Below are positions 34,701 through 46,700 of a stretch of 64,000 bases of DNA, one piece after another. The stretch is from assembly GCA_951799405.1 (NCBI GenBank), contig OX637339.1:8556001-8620000 (forward strand), given 5' to 3'. Source of the DNA: Agapetus fuscipes (lineage: Eukaryota; Arthropoda; Insecta; Trichoptera; Glossosomatidae). Within the stretch, counting starts at the first letter, position 1; every line of letters begins with the position of its first letter. The notes below the pieces were generated by a model. It ran no database searches. It was not told the DNA's origin and saw nothing but the letters and a program-made list of their open reading frames with translations. A program made the position numbers and the translations under genes.

Positions 34701-37700
34701 GCAACATTTTATTCTGTATCTAATATTGTATTGGTGTTGTTGATTATTTATAGTTTCAAGTGCTGGACATGGAGGCCAATGAAACAGACGTGTCTGGTTT
34801 CTGCAACGCCGTCTACATGTCCACTTCACCATCCTCAATGAGGAAAACTAAGGTAACATCATGCTTATTTTTACTTACCATACATATAAGATAGTTTTTT
34901 TTTTTAAGAAATTGTGTTCGGGAGACTCCCTAGATTTCAGAGACTCTAGTGATCTATGACACTTGTTGTAGTGCCGCAGAGGTATTTACGAGCTTGGTCG
35001 TTGCTACAAATCGCCAATACTCAAGCAAGACCCAGTTGTTGTAAGGCTGGATAGACCTTTTAGTGACCAGTCTTTGAGTAAAGGTTTTATGAATTTTTCA
35101 ACCCAGCGAAGAGCATATTTGAAAATATAAGTAAATGGTATATTTTTTGTGCTCCACTGGGATCGAACCCACAACCTTCCATTTACGACTCAGAAGTGTT
35201 TCGGACCGGTCAAAGATATATAAACATTCAAGATTCATACCTCAAGTACAGCTATTCTCTAAGTCCATTTTGTGATTATAGCCCTTCCCAAACCTCTAAG
35301 CTAAAAATTGGTTTAAACACAGCAAATTGGATTTTGGAAATTCAAAAAAGGCACTAAATACCATGCACGGTAAACCAACAGTTTGTACCAAAATGTGGGG
35401 AGATAAATAATTCGATCGGTGTTGCATGGAATCACAACTTGCATATTCTCTTATGAAATCCACTCTATACTTTAGTAATGATTAGCCCCAAGCCCGTGTG
35501 ATTTCAATAGAAAAATGAATGTTTGAAGTCTTTTTTAAATGATGTATCTACACACATGTACTACTACTTTTAGTCTCGTAGTTTTGAAAAGGAATCCCAT
35601 TATTAGGGATGTCACTCATATCAATTATTATTTTTATTTTCAGAAAAACTGTGTACTGCCAACACAATCCCAAAACAAAATCCATCCCGAAAGAATATTA
35701 TCTGCGCTAACTGAGACCTTGCGAACTACAGATTACTACATGAGCGCTGACAACACTGTGTTGAATAAAATCATTTCCAAAGAGGTGTACACAATGAAGA
35801 TGGCCATTAAACAGGAGGCTGGAAACACCATTAGCGTGGTGCAGAAAATGGAGCTGGATGAAGGTGAAAGAGGGGAAAGTGTAGCTGTGAAAGGAGCGTC
35901 TGCTAAAGATGTTATAGCGCAGCTTGTGAATCAGGGAGAAGATTTGAAGGAACAGAAGTTAATGGCTGTGAGGGAGCAGCAGCAATGTCAGGGAGATTGC
36001 CCAACGGTGAGAATCATTTAATTTTCTTGTATGAGTCATATCGACGGTTAAAAGGCAGTAGGGTATAAGCGACATAAACTAAATTGTTCAGGAGAGCAGT
36101 TTAAAGTTTGAGATTGCAGAAAAATGGCATAACTTTTTTGTTTTTTATCATATAGCTAAAATCAAAACAGCTTCAAAATTAAAAAAATAAAGGCATTTAT
36201 TGGCACTCCTATTATTGTGATGGTTTACAATTTTTTTATGTCACAAGCGCCTTTAGGACAAAAAAGGACAAAATCTTGTCAGTTACACAAAAACCATACT
36301 TCGAAAATGCAGTTGTTTGCTTGAGCATAAACAACACAAAAATTATCGTAGAGCTATGGGAGTTAGCACATTAGAAAGAGCGGAAAATTTCAAGTAGGAC
36401 AGCATTCATAACTCATTTTTGACCAAAATGTCGCTTATAAAGCCTTTAACCGTCGATATAGTCAATGATAGTAATTTAGGATATTTTCTGAAAATGAGAT
36501 GAGTATATCGTTGGTCCAATGCTGGAATGGCCTTGGCTGAATCAAGGATCTCGTCCACTCTCACCTGCCCTTCGCCTTTGCCCTCCAGCTAGGTATGTCT
36601 GCCTATATTGGGAACTTGAAATTTTGGTAGTTTTTGGTTATTCATGTCAAATATGTGCCTTAATCAAAGAGTACTCAATATTAAATTAAAGGCACATCCA
36701 GTGAATGGACCATCGGAGACCATTAAGACCATTGAAAAGATGGCTTGTATTTCTCATTCCTCAATTCCCCACATTGTTTATTTCAGTTGGCTACGCTGAT
36801 CAAAGACAACCGAGATCTGCTTAAGTCCTCCAACTTGGGGACGATTGAATCTGCAACTGTATTCTTGAAAATGCTGAACGTCGCCCGACAATCCACCGCA
36901 GATGAAATATTGAAAGGCTTGAAAGGGATTAAGAACAAAGAAATCCTGTAAGTATTTTAACTATCATATTGTAAGTTAAATTTAAGTTTATTATACTTAC
37001 ATGATTTTGTGAAGAGTAAAATGGACAAAAATTGTTGAATGACTTGAGAGATGCAGCATATGCGGTTGATGAAAGAGCATTAATTAGCATTTAGTTGCCA
37101 AGGCTGGAAATCTCATCACCACGGTAATTCTTAAATTAAAAAATTAAAATAAACTCTGTTTTATTCTACTAATTCTTACCTACTGAATATCGGTTATATT
37201 TGTATGAAGACCTGTCATCCAAGATGGCCGCAAGTGAACAGCTGATTAGTCTTCATACAAATATTACCAATATTCGGTAGGTAAGAATTACAGTGGTGAT
37301 TAGACTTCCAGTCCAGGTATGCATATTGATATTGTTTTTATGCAGTGATATGGATGCGCCATCTGTCACCCTCAGGTACAGGTTGGATAATGCTATGTTG
37401 TATTTTGTTTTCGAAGATCTGGAGAGATTTCTCTTATTTCTGAGTCAGACTCCCAGGCTTCGTATTCCTACAGCACAACTGGGCGAACAATGAAAGTACC
37501 CATATATTTGTAATTTTGTGGAACAGGAGAGTCATGTAGAACACAATAGCCTGTTGAGGATAAATAAAGCAGTTTTGCATGAATTAAGACAATTTTGCAA
37601 CTCCAAACACAGGATATTCATACCTTTCTTTTTGTACATTCATATTGGAATGACCGTGAATCATGAAAAGACCTGATAATAAAATCAAGAAAGACTGCAA

Positions 37701-40700
37701 GTATTGTTTGTAATCTAATTGACTATTTAATTTTATATTTCAGTCAGCAGTTATGCGACCTTGTGGGCTTCACGCAGACCATTGCATCTCACCAAGCAGC
37801 CAAGAAGTTCTTCCACTTTGACAGCGACTATGACGTGGAAAACACGGAGAGATATCTGTGGGCGCTGTCCATGGGAGCCCATCCTCATGTAAAGCATTTC
37901 TCTGTCTTATATTTAATTCAGGCAGTGCCTATTTGTGGTTTTATCTTCTTCACATATGATGTTGTTCTTTATTGAACAATCTATAATCTAAGTTGCAAAG
38001 ATATATTAACATTTAAAGCTCATATTACAGATAAAATCCAAACCTCAAATGAACATAAACCCTACAAATTTTGCCGATCTTTCCTGGCACAGGGGTGAAA
38101 TTGGCAAAGTGAACCATTTTTTATAGTATGCGTTGTCAGCCTCATACCAACCTATAAGTCAAAGAATAATAAATAGGATAAAAACCTTAAAATTGATAAC
38201 TTAAAGGTACCTGGACGTAGGCCTCTTCCAATCCTCTCCATCTCTGTCTATCAGCTGCTGTGTTCAGCCATCCTCTGCCTGCAGTTCTTTTGATGTCGTC
38301 CAGCCGCCTCAGTTGGGGTCTCCCCATTCCTCGCTTGGACATCCTGGGCCGCCACTGGACAATCATTTTCGGCCACCAGTCATGGTCCTGCCTTGCGACG
38401 TGACCAGCCCAGCGCTAAAAATATTGAAACTAAAAACTGAACATTCCCATAAGACACGATTTCTCTTTGTCATTCTTTCATACACACAGAACCCTCATTT
38501 TATCTTCAGTATGAACAACAAACATAATCAACAATTTAAGGAGGACGAGGATCGATTGCGGACAAATGTCTTGGCTGGGGAATATAAGGGAATGGATAGG
38601 CATTTGAAATGTGGAGGAGCTGCTCCGAGCAGCGCAGGACAGGGTTATGTTTGCCGAGGTAATTGCCAACATTGCGTAGACCCGATAGAGCACACAAAAA
38701 AGAAGATAAACAACAAACTATTACTGATTGGTTAGGGCATCTTCTTGTCTTTGAAACAAGATGTCTGGTGAAAGTGGATGAACCAATCCATAAGATAGAT
38801 ATTATATTAACGGTTCAACTGCGGGTGACACGCATAAGCGTCAAGTGTAAACTTGCACACAGTGCAGCTGTCAATCATAGATGTCATTGAACTTTGAACT
38901 TATCCCTGACATTTATGTTCAAGAATTCAAAAACCTGCGATTGGGAATATGTGCTAAACCTTTGCGATTTTTGTTCTTGAATAACTAATGCATGCGACTG
39001 TTCACATAGGAAGTGTCGTCAATAAATTAAGGTAGGAAATCAATAAATGTTGTAAAAAATGTGCTTGAAAAATTATTCTGTACTGGGGGTATTCATATAG
39101 CCAGAATATTCAAAAGACAAAATGTTTAATTGCCAAAATCTGATACACAATATTTTGGTTAAATTTAAACAGAAATTAGGGTCATTTGACAAGTTACAAA
39201 TTCAAATTAAGCAAATGTCAAGAATTTAAATTATTCTCGACAGTTCATCCTTGGTCGTCACACAACAAGGGTGTCTCCTATAGACATTGGCTATGACACA
39301 GCAAAACGTCAAGAGTATATATATATTTGGATGACTTCTTTTTCTTTCTTCTTTTGGGCGCCGTTTAGTGGCTCCAGCCACCCCAAGGGCGCCCAACGCT
39401 CACTCTCTTCTTGTGAAGATGGTGGTCTTCAGCTCCTTCCTGAAGCACTCATCGCTGGTTTCCGTCCTCAGCTTCAAAGGCAGCCGGTTCCAGCCCTATC
39501 CCCAAAGCCCGTTCTGCTCCGTCGAGATGGCATTTTCAGCTTGTTGATAGCATCACTCTGCGCTGAGCGAAGAGTGCACCGCTTATCAAAAATCTCGTCA
39601 AGCTTACATAGTTCGGCTAAGTAAGAAGGGGCCGTTCCTCTGAGTGATTTAAATACCAACAGGCACATTTTGTATTCCACTCTCTCCGGGACACGCAGCC
39701 AGTGAAGATTCTGCAATAGAGGAGTGACATGGTCAGTTCTACTGCCTCCCAAAATCACTTTTGCTGCGGTGTTAAAAACGGACTGCAATCTTGTTAGTTG
39801 CACCTTAGGAAGCCCAAGCATCAGGCTGTTGCAGTAGTCCAACCTTGAGACCACAAACGCATTCACCAGAGTTCTTGCTGCATCAACAGGTAAGCAGCTG
39901 CGAATACGCCTTATCTGCCTCAGGTGGAAAAAACTGGAGCTCACAATCCCCGATACCTGTTTTTCCATGGAAAGTGCCCCATCCAGATGCACACCTAAGA
40001 ATTTGAGAGAATCCTGGGGTTTAATGGTCTCACCCATAATATTAAAAGACTCTATATCCAAAAGATGCTGTCTTCTTGGGGATGCAACCCACATGAACTC
40101 TGTCTTCTCTGAGTTCATCTTCAGACGGTTTCCGTTCATCCACGCAGCCACATCTTCAATACACTTTATAGTGTCCAGCTTACATTGTCCAACCCCTGCA
40201 GGTGAACAGAGTTTAAAGATGAAGATATCGTCTGCATACGAGTAGTACTTCAAGCCTCTGGAGATGACAAACTGCTCTAAATCATCTGTATACAATGTGA
40301 ATAAGAGCGGGCCGAGGACGGACCCTTGAGGCACGCCACACTCCAATGGTACTCTTCAAGAGTAATGTCAGTTCTTTGTAAATACAACGGTTAGGAAAAT
40401 TTACGGAAAGTTTATTAGTTTTAATTTGTCAACATTGTTTCTCTGTTGCAGGAAGAGATTATCCGAGATGTGCTGAAGATATCCGAGGGCAAGAACATTG
40501 CCAAGAAGCTGTTTGAGACGCTGGTTCTGACTCCTGGCGCCATGGCTAACAGGTTTGCTCTGCAGCATCCCGAGGGATTCCAGCATAAGGTTATACATAT
40601 ATGTTTTATCATAACAGGTAGATGAGGAATAGGCAAATGAAGGAAATGAAGGATGAAAGTGATGGATGTAAATTAATTGAAAGTTGTGGGCGAGGATAGG

Positions 40701-43700
40701 AAGAAGTGAAGGCAACTCTACAGTTATAGGATCACAACTCTTTGTGCCTTTCCTTGAAACAAGGGTGGCATTAGAAAAAGTGAACCTTTCTGTACAGCAT
40801 GCATTGTTAGCATCATACCTACCATAAAATATTTTTGAATATTTTTAATTTTTTAAGGATCAATTCCAATAAAACACTGTTATATTTTCACTTATATAGG
40901 TATAATTTATTTAAAAAAAAAAAATACTATCAGGTAATAAAATTCAAAATGAAAAGTCATAATGGTACCAGAATAAAATAATCATATTGTGTGGTCATTT
41001 GAATAAAATAAAAATAGCAATAAGGAATTGATCCTTAAAATTAATTGTTCCTTGACTTATAGGTTGGTATGCGGCTGACCACCCATGCTCTAGAAAATGG
41101 TTCACTTTGCCAATATCACCCCTGTTTTCAGGGAAGGTCGGCAAGAGTTGCAGGGTGTATGTCTATGTGAGATTCGAGTTTTTATATTGTAGGACCACAT
41201 GCAACATGTTTAAGCGCGAACTTGTGCATGTCTGTTTGTGAAAGTGCATATAATGTGAATCTTTAATGTTACATATATTTTGCAACTTAGATTAGATTAG
41301 ATTAGAATATGAATTTTCACAGTGCTAATACACAAATAATACAAAATATATAAATATTTTTTATGTTTACGCATTGTCATAGGATCTGAAAACACCACTA
41401 AGGTAACAACTCTATCTTTGATTTAAGTTATACGTTCACAAGCAGACATAAAAGTATGCACTTACATGTGCTGCATGCGTGCTCACAAAATAAAACCCAA
41501 ATCTCCAATGAACATAAACCCTGCAACTCTTTCTCTGAACTTCCATTTTCCCCTGCCGTAGGTTCCTTGAATTATACCTGTATTAAATTTTGAATTATTT
41601 TTTGTAGATTGTCGCCAAAGTGAAAAACTCCATTCTCCACCATCTGTCTAAATGCAAGGACAACAAATGCAAAGTGATGTACATAAGAGCACTGAAGAAT
41701 CTCAAACATCCCGAGACTGTAAAACTATTGTTGAACTTGGCAGAAAATGGACAGAGGTCTGTTTCAGTCGCAGCGATGAAGTCCCTCAAAGGAATGCCAA
41801 AGACTTACTGGGATAAAAGTGTGCTGACAGCTTGCAATAGGATCTTCTACCAGATGGTTCGGAAGTTTGATTCCAGTTCTAGAACCATAGCTGTGGACAT
41901 ACTCCTTCAATCTGAGCCTTCTCAGAAGGACGTAGAACAATTGTTGATCTTTTTGACCAAGTATGAGAAGGAGTATGAAGTGAAGCAGTTTTTGTATCAA
42001 AGGCTGTTGATGATTGCCGACAAGTGTCCTCGATTCCATAAAATGATGAATGAGCTGATCAAAGCTGAGAGGAAAGTCAATAATTGGCATGTGCTGGCGC
42101 AAAGAGGTTGGTGATTTTCATTAAACTATATCTTTTTTCTTGTCCGGTCGATAGCTCAGTTAGTAAAGCGTTGAATTCCATGCCGTGAGCTTAGGTTTGA
42201 ATTTGAATCAATTTGTAAAATCCTTTATCTTTTGTCTTCCTTTATCGTTGTCTTCCTTTATCGTTGTCTTCCTGATTGTATGCCATTAACAATCTTATAG
42301 ATTGATTCATCCACTATCACTCAAAATTCTAGAATGTTCATTCTGAATAAGATTTTTTTACAATGGTCATTGCTCCTGAGGATGCCTTCTTGAAAGCGAA
42401 TGAAAACTTGTTTTCAAGAAATTGTAATAATTTTTTGAATTGATTATTGTTGTTTTTTTAGGTCTAACGACCGCGTTCCAGCGATCATTCATGGACAATG
42501 AATGGAGCAATGGCTCCCTGGTGACTATTCAAGAAATTTCCGGTGGGATCCTGAAACGAGGACACGTAGATGTCATCATAGACTCCAACGGAGAGGAAAA
42601 GGAACTGTTCAGTGTTTGTAATTTTTTTTAATAATAAAAAAGTGACTAAGCTGTATATATATTTCAAAATCTATTTTGTATTGTTCCAACGGTAGACCGC
42701 CATTTCACTCTAAGGGTGATCGTGCAAATGATGCCAGAAATTTTCTTGTCTTCAGTGCATATTTTGTAACTTTCTATGATTCTTCTTGGAAGATAAAAAG
42801 CGAAACCTCAAAGAACATAAATGCTTGCCGTCCTTTCCTGAAACACTCAGATCAAGAAAAGTTTTGTGCAGTTCATCATTATTTAGGATGTATCCCTGTC
42901 TTTAAATAATAGTTCTTCGATTTCTAGTTGGGAGTGTTTGGAGGAGGCCTCTCCAGTTTCCTGGGAGGCTCCGACTCGGGGGAGGACGGCTCCAGCAAGG
43001 ACGAGGATGAGGAGGAGGAGCAGACGTGCGCCGGCATGGAGCTGACGGTGCAGGGAGTTCAGCTGCGGCCCTTCACCTTCTTCACCAGCCAGGGGGAGCT
43101 CATGGGGCACGTGTGGTCCGGCACGGCCAGCGATAGAACCACAGCATTCCAGGTGAAACACTAAACAAAACTAAGCTACGCATACACCACAACTTCTTAC
43201 TGCGTTTTCCCCGAAGGGGTCGCATGTGGCGAGCCAATCCTTGCCCTCTGACATTGAGAGCCAGAATTCTGCACACTATACCTGTAATATAATGAATAAC
43301 GGAGTGGTGCTGTTAGGTTGATGCAGCCTCGCCGTCAAATACACACTAATTTTGGGGACCACGCTTTCCGGATTGTAGGATCAATGGAGTGGAACAGACT
43401 GCCACCCAGAGTGAAGGATTCGGAATTAGTTGGAATTTTTAGGGAACACTGATAGCACACTTTTATTAACCATTTCAGTATGGAATTTTCTCACCAAATG
43501 AAATACGCGTCCAGTAATACGGCGGAATATCTTATTATCTTTCATATACAATTATAGATTTCCCAAAGTTAGATTAACACTTTTACAATGTGATGGCAGA
43601 GCTACCCTGAAACTTCAACAACGTCTCCATGACCGTTAACACCCCTGATGATTTGTTCCAGGCCATCTCCCTCCTGCAGGAGCACTCCGAGCTGCTGGTC

Positions 43701-46700
43701 CTGGGTAGCGGAGTGACAGCTGAGCTGACCCTGCAAGGAGCCACGTCGTTTGATCTCAACGGGCAGATACAGCTCTCCATATGGAACAGGATCGCCCATT
43801 CACTCATCGAGAAGAAGTAACACCACCTGTTGTATTCAACTTTTAACTCTTCATGCGAATGCACAACTTTTAATGTTAAATTTTTTGACAATGTGAGTTC
43901 ATCGGATATTAGACGAACCTGGAGTGAAGTTTTCCGGGATCTGTTGCCGTGGTCTGTGGGAGCTGGAGCTTCCGGACGTTTCGCCCATTTCTACGATGGG
44001 CTTCTTCAGCGTGAAGTATGATGATGATGAAGATCTTGATGAGAACTGTGATGTCAATGTGTAGAAATGGGCGAAACGTCCGGAAGCTCCAGCTCCCACA
44101 GACCACGGCAACAGATCCCGGAAAACTTCACTCCAGCATCATCAGCCGGCCGTGTAAGCCTAAATCTCTTATTAGACGAACCGTTATAAGAGAACTTACA
44201 TTATTCTCGATGTTTCGTTAGCGACGTAGCTAACGTCTTCAGGAGACACCCTCTCAGCACGACAACTGAGTTTCAACTACGTTAATGAACAAGGATAGGA
44301 GTCTGGAATAATCTGAAACGACTCACCTCACTCCTGGTCAATCTTCTTTTAATGTCTCTTCCTGTTGAGCGCCCGCAGCTTGGGATGCAGCCGAAGAGAC
44401 AGACGCGTCCCTTCGCTCTCATGATTTAACAAAAACTGGCTCTTGACACTTGACACAGTTTTATTGTCACAGGGTGAGAGGTAAGCATGGACAGGGCTAA
44501 TAATTGGGTACAGGATTAAGCGGCCTACTACCACAGACAACAACTACCTATTTAATTATTTTTTTTTACGATTTACGATCACTTGGCACACAGCTGTCGC
44601 CACCTCGAAGGTAAAACTGAATAAGTGCTGATTCACTGATTTGAGAAATCATAGATATAAGAATTTACTGGGTGTAACTGGTCCGGTCGATAGCTCAGTT
44701 GGGAGCATTAGCGCTTGCATTCTATGCCGTGAGCTCGAGTTCATGATGATGATTTCCTGTTGCGGTGTTTATTTCAAACCTTAAATAAAAAAACCGGCAA
44801 GATTTACTCAGCCTTCACAAGAAATGAGTACCAACCCCCTACTTCACTGAAGTGGTTGGCGTAAGGCCGACCCCTAATCTAATCTAATCTAATCTAAGTT
44901 GCAAGGATATGTTACATCGAAGATTCACATTACATGCATTCTCACAACCAGACACGTACAAGTTCGCGCTTGCACATGCCTCATGTGAACCTACAACATA
45001 AAAATCAAATCTCAAATGGACATACACCCTGCAACTCTTGCCGTCCTTCCCTGAGACAGGGGTGACATTGGCAAAGTGAACCATTTTTACAGCATGGGTG
45101 GTCAGCCGCATACCAACCTATAAGTCAAGGAACACACACACACGACAAATTACATTTTATACATCATTAAATAATAATATAGAGTAATAATAATATATAA
45201 TAATATAAATATAATATAGAGACTTACAAACACATCGAAGTCATCTGATCAGTGAACCAAAACCAAGTGGAATAATCGAGAAAGTAGTGTGAAAATAAAT
45301 TTTGATTTTACCTGTAAAAGTAAATAGGTTCACTCGCCATATGCAACCCCTTTGGGGATAACGCACCAAGAAGTTACACTATATGTGTAGCTTAGTTGCG
45401 TTAACTTCTCATAGTAAGTGAACTAATTATATAGAAGTGCTCATGAAAACTCCTCAGCTACAGGATTTTTACCCTTTTGTAGTCTTTTCTCGCGTAGATA
45501 ATAGGGAAAAGGTGCATTTATCTGAGAAACATTAGTGAATACGGCGGTACACCATTGGCAAAGCCATATCAATTTTAATGCTCCTTGTAAACCATAAAGC
45601 AATTTATATGCCGATTTTTTTTTTTTATTATCTTGAAAGGAAATAATGCCATTGATTAAAATCTTTATTGAGGAAATATTAGGGACTCATTTTATGAAGT
45701 CATAAAATTTGATATCATAATTATATTGCCAGTGTGTTAATAGCAGTGACCAAGTAAATAATAAAGTTTCAGGATGATTTATTTGGTGAGCGCTGTTTTT
45801 GTGTGAATCGGACCTCAAGAGCTCCCTGTATGCTTGTTTGTCACTAAACAATGATAATTGTGCACAAAAAATTACTTGACTAATTAATTATTGATTGGTA
45901 TGAGGCTGACCTCCATGCTGTAAAAACTTGGTTCATTTTACCAATGCAACCCGGGTTTCAGGGAAAGTACCGCAAAAGTTACAAGGCTTATATTCATGTG
46001 GGGTTTGGTTTATTTTGTAAGCACACATGCAGCATGTGTAAGCATGAACTTACATGTGTCTGCTTGTGGGTGTGCAATAAATACAAGCCTTAATTGTCAA
46101 TATATCTTTGCAACTTATAGATTATAGATAATAGATTATAGACTCATCCAGCATGTGTAAGCACAAACTTAAATGTGTCTACTTGCGGATGTGCTTTAAA
46201 TGTCAATATATCCTTTGCCATTTATGAACTTCAAATGTTTTTTTTTATATTCCCCATGATTAACCTTTGTTTCTTGCATGTTTTCCAGTGCCGGCGTGGT
46301 TGTGAGGGGCTCCCTGAAGGCAGACTCCTCCTTCATCCGCTCCCAGGTGGAGTTCTTGGTGAGCAGCGAGCCCAAGCTGCATCTGGTCTCCGACATAGAC
46401 TTCTACTCGGACATATCCCTCTGCATACAAGTCAAACAACCCGACACCACTCTCATGTGAGACACAACATTGTTACATAAATAATTTGTTGTCTCATTCA
46501 ATTTACCCAACCCAGTTGCTTTCCTGTGATCCTTTTTTTCTACGGAGATTATTTTCTCTTCATAGACATTCTTCCATGATTTCAATATAGGCCAGTCACC
46601 AGAGGCATTGTAGGCCACTAATAATTGCACTGTAAAGTTGCTTTCCGGGATCTGTTGCCGTGGTCTGTGGGAGCAGGAGCTTCCTGACGTTTTGCCTATG

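Noticed and set aside
38313..38735. 140-codon plus-strand ORF
   Set aside because: Its first part is antisense to an RTE fragment and the rest matches nothing I know; no splice context within Mtp.
43590..43661. Apparent frameshift in a Mtp exon (a DGRATLK-like stretch before MTVNTPDDLF)
   Set aside because: The acceptor at 43660-43661 joins in phase and aligns with the family (TTAFQ then AISLLQEHSE), so the upstream stretch is intron that happens to be open.
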